Source of the DNA: Nanobdellota archaeon
GTDB taxonomy: Archaea > Nanoarchaeota > Nanoarchaeia > Parvarchaeales > Parvarchaeaceae
Direction of reading: 5' to 3'
DNA length: 19,220 bases
Assembly: GCA_021852135.1 (NCBI GenBank)
Contig: JAJZOB010000053.1
Coordinates: 1-19,220, forward strand
The first letter of the stretch is position 1. The number at the start of each line of letters is the position of its first letter. Positions 7,653-14,925 of the stretch are shown here, piece by piece. The notes beneath the pieces are model-generated. The model had not been told where the DNA came from. It worked only from the letters and a program-made list of their open reading frames with translations, and did no database searches. Both the position numbers and the translations under genes were made by a program.

Positions 7653-8372
7653 TTAAATTAGTTTTCCATAACCTTCTTTTTTTATTTGTTCTATTAGTTG
7701 GTAATCTCCACTTCTTATTATTTTTCCGTCTTTCATAATACTTACTATATCAGGTTTTATGTGATCTAAGATATGATCATTGTGTGTTATCATCAAAAAT
7801 CCAGTGTCTTCTGATAGGTTTTTAGTTATTTCGCCCAACATCCTTACACTATCTATATCCATCCCAGAGTCAATTTCATCAAGTATTGCAATTTTTGGCT
7901 TTAAAAGCATAACCTGTAATAATTCAAATCTTTTCTTTTCTCCTCCAGAAAATCCTTCATTAAGTGATCTTTTCAGAAACAGCTCTGAAAGGTTCAATTC
8001 TTCCATTTTTTTTGTTATTTCCTTCCTTAATTCTGGGTTTTTTCCTTTTAGGTTGGTATATGCTGTAACTAAAAAATTCATGGTATTAACACCAGATATC
8101 TCTACTGGTTCTTGAAATGCAAGAAATATCCCCCTTTTAGCGCGTTCATTTACCTTTAGCTTTAATATATCCTCATCACCAAATTTTATTGATCCTGCAT
8201 TTACGGTGTATTTAGGATTCCCCATTATGACATTTGCTAATGTGCTTTTTCCGCTACCATTGGGGCCCATCAAAACATGTATCTTGCCCCTCTGCACCAA
8301 AAGATTTACTCCATTAAGCACTTTTTTCTGATTGACAGATACTTCTAATCCTTTTATCTCTATTTGTTCCAT
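7653..8372 (-). CDS. sufC: Fe-S cluster assembly ATPase SufC
   Basis: Starting at the ATG at 8372 the product is 239 residues beginning MEQIEIKGLEV, exactly like other SufC proteins. A longer frame from TTG at 8405 would overlap the upstream regulator by about 31 bases and add 11 residues with no family counterpart, so I reject it. ABC ATPase motifs are complete: Walker A GPNGSGKST (36-44), Q-loop Gln87 in AFQEP, signature FSGGE (141-145), Walker B AILDEIDSG (162-170) and the H-loop in ITHND (His197). SufC is a soluble ABC ATPase whose dimerisation reshapes SufB-SufD during cluster building. The start is 2 bases past the regulator stop and the end is 1 base from sufB. Confidence 0.95.
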   Translation of the reverse strand: MEQIEIKGLEVSVNQKKVLNGVNLLVQRGKIHVLMGPNGSGKSTLANVIMGNPKYTVNAGSIKFGDEDILKLKVNERAKRGIFLAFQEPVEISGVNTMNFLVTAYTNLKGKNPELRKEITKKMEELNLSELFLKRSLNEGFSGGEKKRFELLQVMLLKPKIAILDEIDSGMDIDSVRMLGEITKNLSEDTGFLMITHNDHILDHIKPDIVSIMKDGKIIRSGDYQLIEQIKKEGYGKLI

Positions 8373-8374
8373 AT

Positions 8375-8746
8375 TTAATTTGATCCGGCAATTTGAAGCA
8401 GGCAAAGAAACTCCTTTAGATCCTTTTCTTTTATTACTCCAAAGTCCCTTGTTGCTTTACAGATTTGGCAGGTTTTCATGTTTATGTCTAGTTTGTTAGT
8501 GTAAACTTTATCTGCTATCTCATTTAAGTATTCCATGAATTTCTCATTTTTAATCATCTTTTCGGTTATCAGGCCCCTCAAACCGCTTTTATACTGTGAT
8601 ATTGCAGGCTGAGTTATACCCAATAGCTTTGATGCGTCTTTTTGGGTCATTCCTTTTTCGAGGAGCTTATTTGCTATTATCGCTCTAGAAGAGGGTATTA
8701 TCTCCGATATAACTTTCGAGCAGAACAGTTCTGACATAAATTTCAT
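8375..8746 (-). CDS. XRE-type HTH regulator with C-terminal cysteines, candidate suf operon regulator
   Basis: This 123-residue protein has a Cro/XRE-like helix-turn-helix at about residues 21-58 (ANKLLEKGMTQKDASKLLG then ITQPAISQYKSG), followed by a helical linker and a short C-terminal domain with CQIC (Cys93, Cys96) and Cys115; Cys9 lies near the N-terminus. The layout resembles the archaeal predicted-regulator family of COG2522. The cysteines could bind an Fe-S cluster or a metal, which would let the protein sense Fe-S status; this is inference. It is the first gene of the suf operon, 2 bases before sufC, and a palindrome lies over its promoter, so autoregulation is likely. A second ATG at 8737 fits the TATA box spacing better (27 bases from the box end instead of 18) and would give 120 residues. 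Confidence 0.85.
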   Translation of the reverse strand: MKFMSELFCSKVISEIIPSSRAIIANKLLEKGMTQKDASKLLGITQPAISQYKSGLRGLITEKMIKNEKFMEYLNEIADKVYTNKLDINMKTCQICKATRDFGVIKEKDLKEFLCLLQIAGSN

Positions 8747-8760
8747 AGAACCTTATTCTT

Positions 8761-8771
8761 TATAAATATAA
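8761..8771 (-). promoter_or_regulatory. Putative TATA box of the suf operon
   Basis: On the minus strand the stretch reads TTATATTTATA. The best-fitting eight bases (TTATATTT) end at 8764, predicting transcription near 8740. This suits a leaderless start at the ATG of 8737. It overlaps one arm of the adjacent palindrome. Confidence 0.5.
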
Positions 8772-8781
8772 CGCCGTTATA
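8767..8781. promoter_or_regulatory. 15-bp perfect palindrome over the suf promoter, candidate operator
   Basis: The plus strand reads TATAACG, a central C, then CGTTATA: 7-bp arms that match perfectly, with one base between. It overlaps the upstream end of the suf TATA box and the TFB recognition region, where a bound repressor would block the basal factors. The dyad symmetry suits a dimeric XRE-type protein, and such a protein is encoded by the first gene it would control. Confidence 0.55.
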
Positions 8782-8811
8782 AATGGTCTACATTTAAAGA
8801 TAAAATATAAC

Positions 8812-9486
8812 CTACCAAAGTTTTGTAAGGTAAGTTATGAAGATAAACAGTATAAATGTAATAAACGTTACCAAGAAAGCTACATAGCTTATGACGCTAA
8901 ATATTCCTGTTATTAAAAGAAAAATAAATGTAATTGCATAAACAATTGAATTGTGATAAATAAGGTTTGTGCCATTGAATCTTCTTTCGGGCAGGAAATC
9001 AATTAAAACAAACATTGCCAGAGCTATCCCTGACATTAGAAATCCTTTTTCATTTAAAACATGCCATAAAGTTATCAGTATAAACGAAGCAAATAAAAGT
9101 AGGGAAGAAGACAGAAAAGTTATCTCCCACTTCTCATGCACATTGACAGCCCCTTTTTTCATTCCTTTTAAGGTGTTCAGTCTGCTGTAATTATTGTAGC
9201 TTATTACAGGAATAAGAACGGGTATGCCGAAGCTAGATGCAACCAATGTGGCTATAACCGAAAATATAAGTCCTGTAATCCAAAACATTCCGCTTACTTT
9301 TATATGGAAAAACGCCGCTATAAAATTCTTTGTTAAAAATATCAGGAAGGATACAAGGAGGATAAGAAGTACGTATAAAAACAGCTGTGAAATCTGTAAG
9401 TAATAAAAGTTTACTATAAACAATGCCGTTATGTCTATTATTATGTATGCAAAAAATCTTCTGTTGTTTTTGTTTATGAATTCCAT
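8812..9486 (-). CDS. Polytopic membrane protein, possibly a catalytically dead S2P (M50)-like protein
   Basis: The 224 residues hold about six hydrophobic segments (roughly 11-28, 33-51, 67-95, 122-141, 147-164 and 178-220). I do not recognise a firm family. The segment LPERRFNGTNLIYHN (165-179) resembles the second metal motif of archaeal site-2 proteases, where a conserved Asp-Gly sits in a similar setting; here it is Asn-Gly. The region TKNFIAAFFHIKVSG (52-66) lies where an HExxH motif would be, but no HExxH exists. If related, it has lost both metal-binding elements and would be a pseudoprotease or chaperone-like membrane protein. It starts one base after the stop of the upstream surface-protein gene, so the two are almost surely co-transcribed. 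A 65-base gap with the suf promoter separates it from the next gene. Confidence 0.75.
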   Translation of the reverse strand: MEFINKNNRRFFAYIIIDITALFIVNFYYLQISQLFLYVLLILLVSFLIFLTKNFIAAFFHIKVSGMFWITGLIFSVIATLVASSFGIPVLIPVISYNNYSRLNTLKGMKKGAVNVHEKWEITFLSSSLLLFASFILITLWHVLNEKGFLMSGIALAMFVLIDFLPERRFNGTNLIYHNSIVYAITFIFLLITGIFSVISYVAFLVTFITFILFIFITYLTKLW

Positions 9487-9487
9487 T

Positions 9488-10558
9488 TTACTTTTTCTTG
9501 CTTCTTCTATTAAATCTCAAGTGGATCAATGCCAATATCAATATCGATACAACTGTAAGTATAACATAACCCAGTGTATCTATTATCGATAAAATGCTTG
9601 TACTGCTAGGTTGCTTAGGCAGAGTAAATATATTCTGGTCTACCTTTGATAAATTCTGTGATTCATACAAGATCCTAACATTCTCGACGGTGCTTTTCGG
9701 TAATGTTACTTCTATTTTTGTTGCATTTACCCCCAATTCATAAGGTACACTATATTGGAATGTACTTCCATTTACTTCAAGTGAAAACTGTATCGTTATG
9801 TTTAATGGTACATTGTTGTAATTTTTAATGTAAGATACCCAAAGTTCTCTAGTTGAATTTATCGGTGTAACATTCAAATTATAGAAAGACATGTTAATTA
9901 TCGGTTTTATTAAAATTGTTTCATATGATTTTGTAATTGAATAATTTTGATACGTGCTGGTAAAAGGAATCAGTATGTTGTCCTGATATCCTTTTTGTAG
10001 GGATAAATTTATTGGAATCGTTATATTTGAGCTAGGATTCAATCTAAAAGTTTGATTAAATGTAAGGGATATTGAAATGTTTCTGAATATTGGTAGCGAC
10101 CAGTTCATCTTTAATGGCGTATTTCCGTTATTTTTAATCCTTATTTTTATTAAAGAATAGTTTTTAATTATTTCTGTAGTTTTGTAATCGCCTATAAATG
10201 TAAAATCAGGGGCAGCCCTAATGTCAAGATTAACGCTCGAATTCAAGTGAAAATTAAACGCAGAGAAATGAACTGAGGGATAATACTTTCCATAAGGCAT
10301 ATTGCTTATATTGTAATGTAATATTTTATAACCGCTGTAGTTTGCAGGAAGCTTTCCGTATATTATAGGGCTATTATTCAAAAATATTGTGTAGTTTGTT
10401 TCTACTGGAAAATACGCCGATAAATTGAAATATTCATACTGATTTATGGATAAACTACTGTTTAGAGCATTGAAAGAAGCGGATAAGGAAGCAGCATGTG
10501 CGCTACCTACAACTAGAAACAGAACAAATGCTCCTAAAATAAATATTCCAGGTCTCAT
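9488..10558 (-). CDS. Signal-peptide, single-anchor surface protein rich in N-glycosylation sequons
   Basis: The 356-residue product has a classic secretory signal (MRPGIFILGAFVLFLVV then SAHA, cleavage near residue 22), a long exported region of beta-rich character, and a C-terminal membrane helix (about 325-347) ending in a basic cytoplasmic tail NRRSKKK. It is a type I, tail-anchored surface protein. I count about 20 Asn-X-Ser/Thr sequons in the exported part, consistent with heavy glycosylation. The middle (about 116-215), with the stretch IKNNGNTPLKMNWSLP, resembles Ig-like NEW3/CARDB-type modules in archaeal envelope proteins; this is a loose resemblance only. It is the first gene of a two-gene unit with the polytopic membrane protein. 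Its ATG follows a good TATA box. Confidence 0.85.
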   Translation of the reverse strand: MRPGIFILGAFVLFLVVGSAHAASLSASFNALNSSLSINQYEYFNLSAYFPVETNYTIFLNNSPIIYGKLPANYSGYKILHYNISNMPYGKYYPSVHFSAFNFHLNSSVNLDIRAAPDFTFIGDYKTTEIIKNYSLIKIRIKNNGNTPLKMNWSLPIFRNISISLTFNQTFRLNPSSNITIPINLSLQKGYQDNILIPFTSTYQNYSITKSYETILIKPIINMSFYNLNVTPINSTRELWVSYIKNYNNVPLNITIQFSLEVNGSTFQYSVPYELGVNATKIEVTLPKSTVENVRILYESQNLSKVDQNIFTLPKQPSSTSILSIIDTLGYVILTVVSILILALIHLRFNRRSKKK

Positions 10559-10581
10559 TAAATTTTAAATCGTGTATTAAA

Positions 10582-10589
10582 TATATAAG
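10582..10589 (-). promoter_or_regulatory. Putative TATA box for the sequon-rich surface protein
   Basis: CTTATATA on the minus strand, a strong archaeal box, ends 24 bases before the ATG at 10558. It shares a 112-base divergent intergenic region with the complex I promoter. Confidence 0.6.
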
Positions 10590-10640
10590 CTTAATAATGC
10601 AAGATAATCGGAATTATCAGTTCTTCTTTGTCAGAAAGTC

Positions 10641-10648
10641 TTTTTAAT
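10641..10648 (+). promoter_or_regulatory. Putative TATA box for the complex I operon
   Basis: TTTTTAAT ends 23 bases before the nuoA ATG at 10671, predicting a leaderless or nearly leaderless transcript. A second AT-rich stretch (10657-10669) lies too close to the ATG to serve it. Confidence 0.45.
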
Positions 10649-10670
10649 TATGAGATTTTAATTATAATAC

Positions 10671-11033
10671 ATGGCAATGGGCTTTGCACTGTTTGGTTTG
10701 CTTATAATAGTGGCTGTAATAGTCTGGATTTCATTTATAAAATTATCTAGTTTTCTTAGTCCTAAAACCAAAGCAGTTGGTAAAGGCAGTTTTCCAATAG
10801 AAAGTGGAGAAAGGTCAATTGCAGGCATGAGAAATGTTGGCTTTCAGTATTTCTTTTATGCGCTTATATTTGTTGTTTTAGAAGCCATATCAGTGCTTGT
10901 TTTTCTATGGGCTGAAAGCGCTAAGTCACTTAATATCTATATTTCTATACCGATTCTTATAGCACTTTTTTACATGGTTATTTTAGTAAGGTACCTTTTG
11001 AAATTGGAGGATAAAATTTCCGAGGAAGATTAA
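10671..11033 (+). CDS. nuoA: Complex I subunit A (NuoA/ND3-like)
   Basis: At 120 residues with three hydrophobic helices (about 4-24, 58-80 and 88-108), this fits NuoA, a membrane subunit at the hinge with the peripheral arm. The loop PIESGE (42-47) occupies the place of the conserved Y-E-C-G loop, here with Ser in place of Cys. The FALIFVVLEAISVLVFLWA-like second helix corresponds to the family's F-D-V-E region, but that acidic pair is changed to L-E-A-I, so only one acidic residue remains. Identity rests partly on its position directly before nuoB. Its TAA stop shares a base with the nuoB ATG (TAATG). Confidence 0.87.
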   Translation: MAMGFALFGLLIIVAVIVWISFIKLSSFLSPKTKAVGKGSFPIESGERSIAGMRNVGFQYFFYALIFVVLEAISVLVFLWAESAKSLNIYISIPILIALFYMVILVRYLLKLEDKISEED

Positions 11034-11554
11034 TGGAAGAATCAGATGGATTTTCTTATCCGGGTTTGTATGAGGTTATATTCATGAAGGCAGAAAAATT
11101 CATAAACACAGTTTTAAATTGGGGTAGAAGCAATTCTCTTTGGCCGTTGACATTTGGAACTTCTTGCTGCGCAATAGAGATGATGACATTTGGAGCTACA
11201 AAGGTTGATTCAGACAGATTAGGTGTTCTTTTTACAGGAGATTCTCCAAGACAAGCGGATCTTATACTTGTTAGTGGCACTATCACAAAGAAAATGGCGA
11301 GAAGACTTTTGAATGTATATGAGCAAATGCCGGATCCAAAATATGTCATAGCAGTAGGCGCATGTAACGTAAGCGGCGGTTTGTATCATGACAGTTATAA
11401 TACAATAGAGGGAATAGACCGAATAATGCCAGTAGATGCTTTTATCCCTGGCTGCCCTCCAAGGCCGGAGGAGTTTTTGGATGCTGTGAGGGTCCTGCAG
11501 AAACTTATAAAAGAAAACAGGTCAAAGGCGCAGATAAATGGCAACATTAGATAA
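11033..11554 (+). CDS. nuoB: Complex I subunit B (NuoB, N2 cluster)
   Basis: The 173 residues match NuoB, which carries the terminal [4Fe-4S] cluster N2 that passes electrons to quinone. The ligand set is complete: tandem Cys45-Cys46 in GTSCCAIEM, Cys111 in VGACNVSGG and Cys141 in PGCPPRPEE. Other family stretches are [16 protein letters not shown] (61-76) and VDAFIPG (134-140). It sits in the peripheral arm at the membrane interface, contacting NuoD and NuoH. The chosen ATG at 11033 follows a GAGG-type ribosome binding site; Met18 is an alternative. It overlaps nuoC by 17 bases. Confidence 0.96.
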   Translation: MEESDGFSYPGLYEVIFMKAEKFINTVLNWGRSNSLWPLTFGTSCCAIEMMTFGATKVDSDRLGVLFTGDSPRQADLILVSGTITKKMARRLLNVYEQMPDPKYVIAVGACNVSGGLYHDSYNTIEGIDRIMPVDAFIPGCPPRPEEFLDAVRVLQKLIKENRSKAQINGNIR

Positions 11555-12002
11555 GCTTAAGAACGGTTTTAAGGGAGATCTAGAGGTTCTGACCGATGAA
11601 CCTAGCCTTTCAGTCATAAGTATAAAGAACAAGAAGCTGCTTAAAAAGCTGGCATGGCAAATCAAAGAAGAGTTTGATATTCTGTATTCGCTTGCAGTAG
11701 TAGATTATTCTCCGAATTTTGAGTTAAACTATATATTTTCAAACTACAAAAATGCGGATATACTAATACTAAAAGTAAACATCACTGAAAAGGACTTTGC
11801 AATAGATTCAATAACAGATATCTTCAGCTCAGCAAATTGGGAAGAAAGGGAAGCATATGACTTATTTGGAATAAAGTTTAATGGCCACCCTGATTTAAGA
11901 AGGATATTACTGCCGGAAGACTGGCCTGGCCATCCACTTAGGAAAGACTTCAAGGTTGACGATGAAATAAGGAATTGGACGGGTCTGGATCTTAAATTTT
12001 AA
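11538..12002 (+). CDS. nuoC: Complex I subunit C (NuoC, 30-kDa type)
   Basis: This 154-residue protein carries the NuoC signature near its end: [17 protein letters not shown] (101-117), then [19 protein letters not shown] (120-138). The N-terminal 95 residues are weakly conserved, as usual. NuoC is a soluble peripheral-arm subunit that packs against NuoD. It is separate from nuoD rather than fused as in Escherichia coli. The ATG lies inside the end of nuoB (17-base overlap), and the stop is one base before the nuoD ATG. Confidence 0.95.
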   Translation: MATLDKLKNGFKGDLEVLTDEPSLSVISIKNKKLLKKLAWQIKEEFDILYSLAVVDYSPNFELNYIFSNYKNADILILKVNITEKDFAIDSITDIFSSANWEEREAYDLFGIKFNGHPDLRRILLPEDWPGHPLRKDFKVDDEIRNWTGLDLKF

Positions 12003-12003
12003 C

Positions 12004-13104
12004 ATGGAAAAGGAAAACAGCATAAGGTTAAACATAGGGCCTGTTCACCCTGCAATGCACGGAGTATTGAAACTTATATTGGATGTCAAGGGAGATACAA
12101 TAATAAAGGCACAGACCGAAATAGGCTTTCTTCATAGGGCTAGTGAGAAAATTGCTGAAATGAGGTACTTTGCAAATTATTATCCCATAATGGACAAGCT
12201 TGATTACGTATCGGCGCTTAATATGGAAATATTATATGCTTCTGTCGTGGAAAAAGCGGCAAACATAGAAATCCCTAAAAGGGCGGTTTACATAAGAACA
12301 ATAATGGCCGAGATACAGAGGATAATGAGTCACCTTGTCTTTATAGGTAGCTTTGGAGAAGATATCGGAAACATGACCGGTTTTATCTGGGCATTGAGGG
12401 AAAGGGAACTTTTGATGAATATAGTTGAAAAGATAAGTGGGGGAAGGCTTGCTCCCATGTATATCTGCAATGGCGGTATGTTCTATGATTTCCCACAGGG
12501 AATAGAGGAGGATATACTAAAGGCACTCTCAACAATAGAGAACAAGGTAAACCATGAATATAATGCAATGTTTACTAAAAACCAGATATTTCTTTCAAGG
12601 ACGAAGGGAGTAGGTATACTTACTAAAGACATGGTAATTAAATATGGGATAACGGGACCGATTGCAAGGGCCTCTGGTATAAACAGAGATTTGAGAAAGG
12701 TTTCTCCTTATCTTGCGTATGACAAAGTTGATTTTGATATACCGATTGAAAATGATGGAGATACTTATTCCAGATTCGTTGTAAGAACAAGAGAAATACT
12801 AGAATCAATAAAGATAATACGGCAGTGCATTAAAGATTTACCACCAGGGCCATACAAAGCTGCAGTTCCATGGATAATACGTATACCAAAGAAGGATACT
12901 TTAGTAAAACAGGAAAGTCCAAGAGGGGAGATGGGTGTTTTCCTTGTAACTGACGGCGGAGACAAACCTTATAGATTAAAATTAAGAAGCCCGACATTCT
13001 TTGCAATACATGCTTTAGAGGGATTGCTTGTAAACATAAGGGTAGCAGACGCCTTTGTGATAGTGGCAAGTATGGACCCTGTAATGGGGGAGGTTGACAG
13101 ATGA
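12004..13104 (+). CDS. nuoD: Complex I subunit D (NuoD, 49-kDa type)
   Basis: The 366 residues match NuoD, which shares its fold with the large subunit of NiFe hydrogenases and forms the quinone pocket with NuoB. The quinone-site loop GPVHPAMHG (12-20, His19) and MDKLDYVS (63-70, Tyr68) are both present and correspond to the residues that hold the quinone head group in characterised enzymes. Further landmarks are RIMSHLVFIG (102-111) and the C-terminal SMDPVMGEVDR. Hydrogenase nickel-ligand cysteines are absent, as expected of a true complex I subunit. Its TGA overlaps the nuoH ATG by four bases. Confidence 0.96.
   Translation: MEKENSIRLNIGPVHPAMHGVLKLILDVKGDTIIKAQTEIGFLHRASEKIAEMRYFANYYPIMDKLDYVSALNMEILYASVVEKAANIEIPKRAVYIRTIMAEIQRIMSHLVFIGSFGEDIGNMTGFIWALRERELLMNIVEKISGGRLAPMYICNGGMFYDFPQGIEEDILKALSTIENKVNHEYNAMFTKNQIFLSRTKGVGILTKDMVIKYGITGPIARASGINRDLRKVSPYLAYDKVDFDIPIENDGDTYSRFVVRTREILESIKIIRQCIKDLPPGPYKAAVPWIIRIPKKDTLVKQESPRGEMGVFLVTDGGDKPYRLKLRSPTFFAIHALEGLLVNIRVADAFVIVASMDPVMGEVDR
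13089..13094 (+). promoter_or_regulatory. Shine-Dalgarno site for nuoH inside nuoD
   Basis: GGAGGT lies 6 bases before the nuoH ATG at 13101. It is the clearest ribosome binding site in the window, and belongs to an operon-internal gene, in contrast to the first genes, which look leaderless. Confidence 0.7.
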
Positions 13105-14099
13105 TATTCAACTATGTCTATTCGATTGTTTCCGCCTTCGTATTTTCTCCTTTATCTTATATTGTGACCTTTATAATAATTGCTATTTTGGCTGTACTAG
13201 TTACTGCTTTAATACCCGTTTTCATAGGCTGGGTTGACAGAAAATACGCTGCAAGAATAGAATCTAGGTACGGCCCCGTTTACGTTGGACCTTTCGGTCT
13301 TTTGCAGAATTTTGCGGATCTTACAAAGATGCTTGGAAAGCGCTTTATATCCACAAATATTGACTGGCTGTCTTTCAATTTCACACCAATAGCTTTGGCG
13401 ACTGCTTCATTTGCTATGCTATTGATAATACCTTTGGGTGGACCTGGTTTAGAGTTTATATCGATACCTTATTCTCTACTTTTCATTTACACATTGTTGG
13501 CCATTTCCCCGCTGCTTCTTTTGATAGCAGGATGGGGAGAAAACAACAAGTATGCACTTATCGGTGGATTCAGGGGAGCAGCGCAGATAATAAGCTATGA
13601 GCTTGCTTTGATAGTTGTTCTATCCAGCGTTGCATTGCTTTCTGGTAGTTATAGCATTACTTCAATAGTTAGTGCACAATCATCAATTTGGTATGCCGCT
13701 TATCTTCCAATTACAATGGTAGTGTTCATAATTGCCGGATTGGCTATAATAGAACGAGAGCCATTTGACGTTCCGGAAGCTTCGCAGGAGCTGCAGGCAG
13801 GATGGAAAGTTGAGTACAGCGGAATAAGGTATGGCTTTTTTTTAATCGGTGATTATGTTAGAGTTACAGTAATTGCAATGCTTGTCACATACCTTTTCTT
13901 AGGAGGATGGAATGGCCCATTTATATCCGGGATAATCTGGTTTATAATAAAAACTGCTATCGTTTTAATGATTATTCTTACACCAAGATGGGTTCTGGGT
14001 AGACCAAGAATAGACCAGCTTATAAAATTCGGGTGGAACTGGCTTTTGCCATTGGCAGTGCTTAACTTAATATTAGTCGAGCTTTTAGTGGTGTTATAA
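13101..14099 (+). CDS. nuoH: Complex I subunit H (NuoH/ND1-like)
   Basis: At 332 residues with about eight membrane helices this is NuoH, which forms the quinone access chamber and links the arms. Supporting motifs are YGPVYVGPFGLLQNFAD (57-73), a divergent form of the usual GPNRVGPFG, the acidic loop IEREPFDVPEASQEL (217-231) with GWKVEYSGIRY (234-244), and PRWVLGRPRIDQL near the end. Membrane potential or proton coupling in complex I passes through this subunit. The start is set by the ATGA overlap with nuoD and a strong ribosome binding site. Confidence 0.96.
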   Translation: MIFNYVYSIVSAFVFSPLSYIVTFIIIAILAVLVTALIPVFIGWVDRKYAARIESRYGPVYVGPFGLLQNFADLTKMLGKRFISTNIDWLSFNFTPIALATASFAMLLIIPLGGPGLEFISIPYSLLFIYTLLAISPLLLLIAGWGENNKYALIGGFRGAAQIISYELALIVVLSSVALLSGSYSITSIVSAQSSIWYAAYLPITMVVFIIAGLAIIEREPFDVPEASQELQAGWKVEYSGIRYGFFLIGDYVRVTVIAMLVTYLFLGGWNGPFISGIIWFIIKTAIVLMIILTPRWVLGRPRIDQLIKFGWNWLLPLAVLNLILVELLVVL

Positions 14100-14100
14100 T

Positions 14101-14751
14101 ATGGGAATAAAAGAAACCTTCAGCGTGTTCGGTTATGGGATAAAGGAGGCGGTTTCTAAGAGAGCAACTTACCCTTATCCAGACAAGCCTTTACCTATAC
14201 AGAAAAGGAGCAGAGGGATGCTAAGCTTAGATTTAGAGAACTGTATAGGCTGCGAGCTTTGCTTTAAGATCTGCCCTTCGGATGCAATAAGAATGCAGAA
14301 GATCGATTTCAAAGAGGCGGGTTTTCATACAAACGCAAGAAGCGAAGCTCCCGCAATTGATTTTAATAAGTGCATCTTCTGTGGGTTATGCAGTGAAATC
14401 TGCCCACCAAAAGTACTGCATCATACACACAAGTATGACATTTCCACTGACAAAAGGAAAGAATTAGTTTACATGCCTTTTCAATTAAGAGATGTGTACG
14501 AAAAGCTTGTAAAGCCTTATGAAGATGAATATGACATAATAAAATTCCAGAAAGCTAGCCAGCCTCAGAATAAAACTGAAACAGCTGCAGCCCCACAAAA
14601 TAAAGTTTTGGATAATAATAAACCCAGTAACAATAAATCCGGAAGTGCATCTGTAAAATTGGCCGATTCAAACGCAGGCAATTCGGCTAACCAAGAAACA
14701 AAAGATAATAAAAAAGTAAATACAAATAATGCTGTAAATAAAAGCCAGTAA
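14101..14751 (+). CDS. nuoI: Complex I subunit I (NuoI, two 4Fe-4S clusters) with a low-complexity tail
   Basis: Residues 1-148 are a NuoI with two ferredoxin motifs: Cys48, Cys51, Cys54 and Cys58 (CIGCELCFKICP), and Cys91, Cys94, Cys97 and Cys101 (CIFCGLCSEICP). These would carry clusters N6a and N6b on the path to NuoB. Residues 150-216 form a tail rich in Asn, Lys, Ser, Gln and Ala, probably disordered, which is not part of the usual subunit. The gene starts one base after nuoH. It is the last complex I gene here: nuoJ to nuoN do not follow, and a 230-base AT-rich spacer leads to a surface-protein gene. Confidence 0.94.
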   Translation: MGIKETFSVFGYGIKEAVSKRATYPYPDKPLPIQKRSRGMLSLDLENCIGCELCFKICPSDAIRMQKIDFKEAGFHTNARSEAPAIDFNKCIFCGLCSEICPPKVLHHTHKYDISTDKRKELVYMPFQLRDVYEKLVKPYEDEYDIIKFQKASQPQNKTETAAAPQNKVLDNNKPSNNKSGSASVKLADSNAGNSANQETKDNKKVNTNNAVNKSQ

Positions 14752-14830
14752 CAGCAGGCAATAATATTTAAAGGAATTCTGAGCATTAAAAGTATACCGT
14801 TATATAGTAATAGAATAGTAAAATGTACGC

Positions 14831-14857
14831 TTTTAGATAGTATATTTTTCAGTTTTA
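14831..14857 (+). terminator. T-rich tract after nuoI, possible terminator
   Basis: Three short T-runs (TTTT, TATATTTTTC, AGTTTTAC) lie about 80-105 bases past the nuoI stop. Archaeal termination often uses such T-tracts without a hairpin. No convincing stem-loop accompanies it. The rest of the 14752-14925 spacer shows no gene or RNA that I can recognise. Confidence 0.3.
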
Positions 14858-14893
14858 CTAATAATAAAGAAAGTTATTCATTTAATTAAAGAA

Positions 14894-14902
14894 ATATTTA
14901 TA
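14894..14902 (+). promoter_or_regulatory. Putative TATA box for surface propeller gene 2
   Basis: ATATTTATA matches the box before propeller gene 1, and as there, an ATG lies exactly 32 bases from its first base (14926). That ATG is not in frame with the main protein, whose own ATG is at 14982. Confidence 0.55.
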
Positions 14903-14925
14903 TGCTTTGTTTTTATTTTAATAGT

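Noticed and set aside
8373..8405. TTG-initiated extension of SufC
   Set aside because: It overlaps the regulator gene, and SufC proteins start at the equivalent of the ATG at 8372.
14752..14925. Small RNA or tRNA gene in the spacer after nuoI
   Set aside because: No cloverleaf, GTTC-type arm or stable GC stem was visible; the spacer is AT-rich with only T-tracts.
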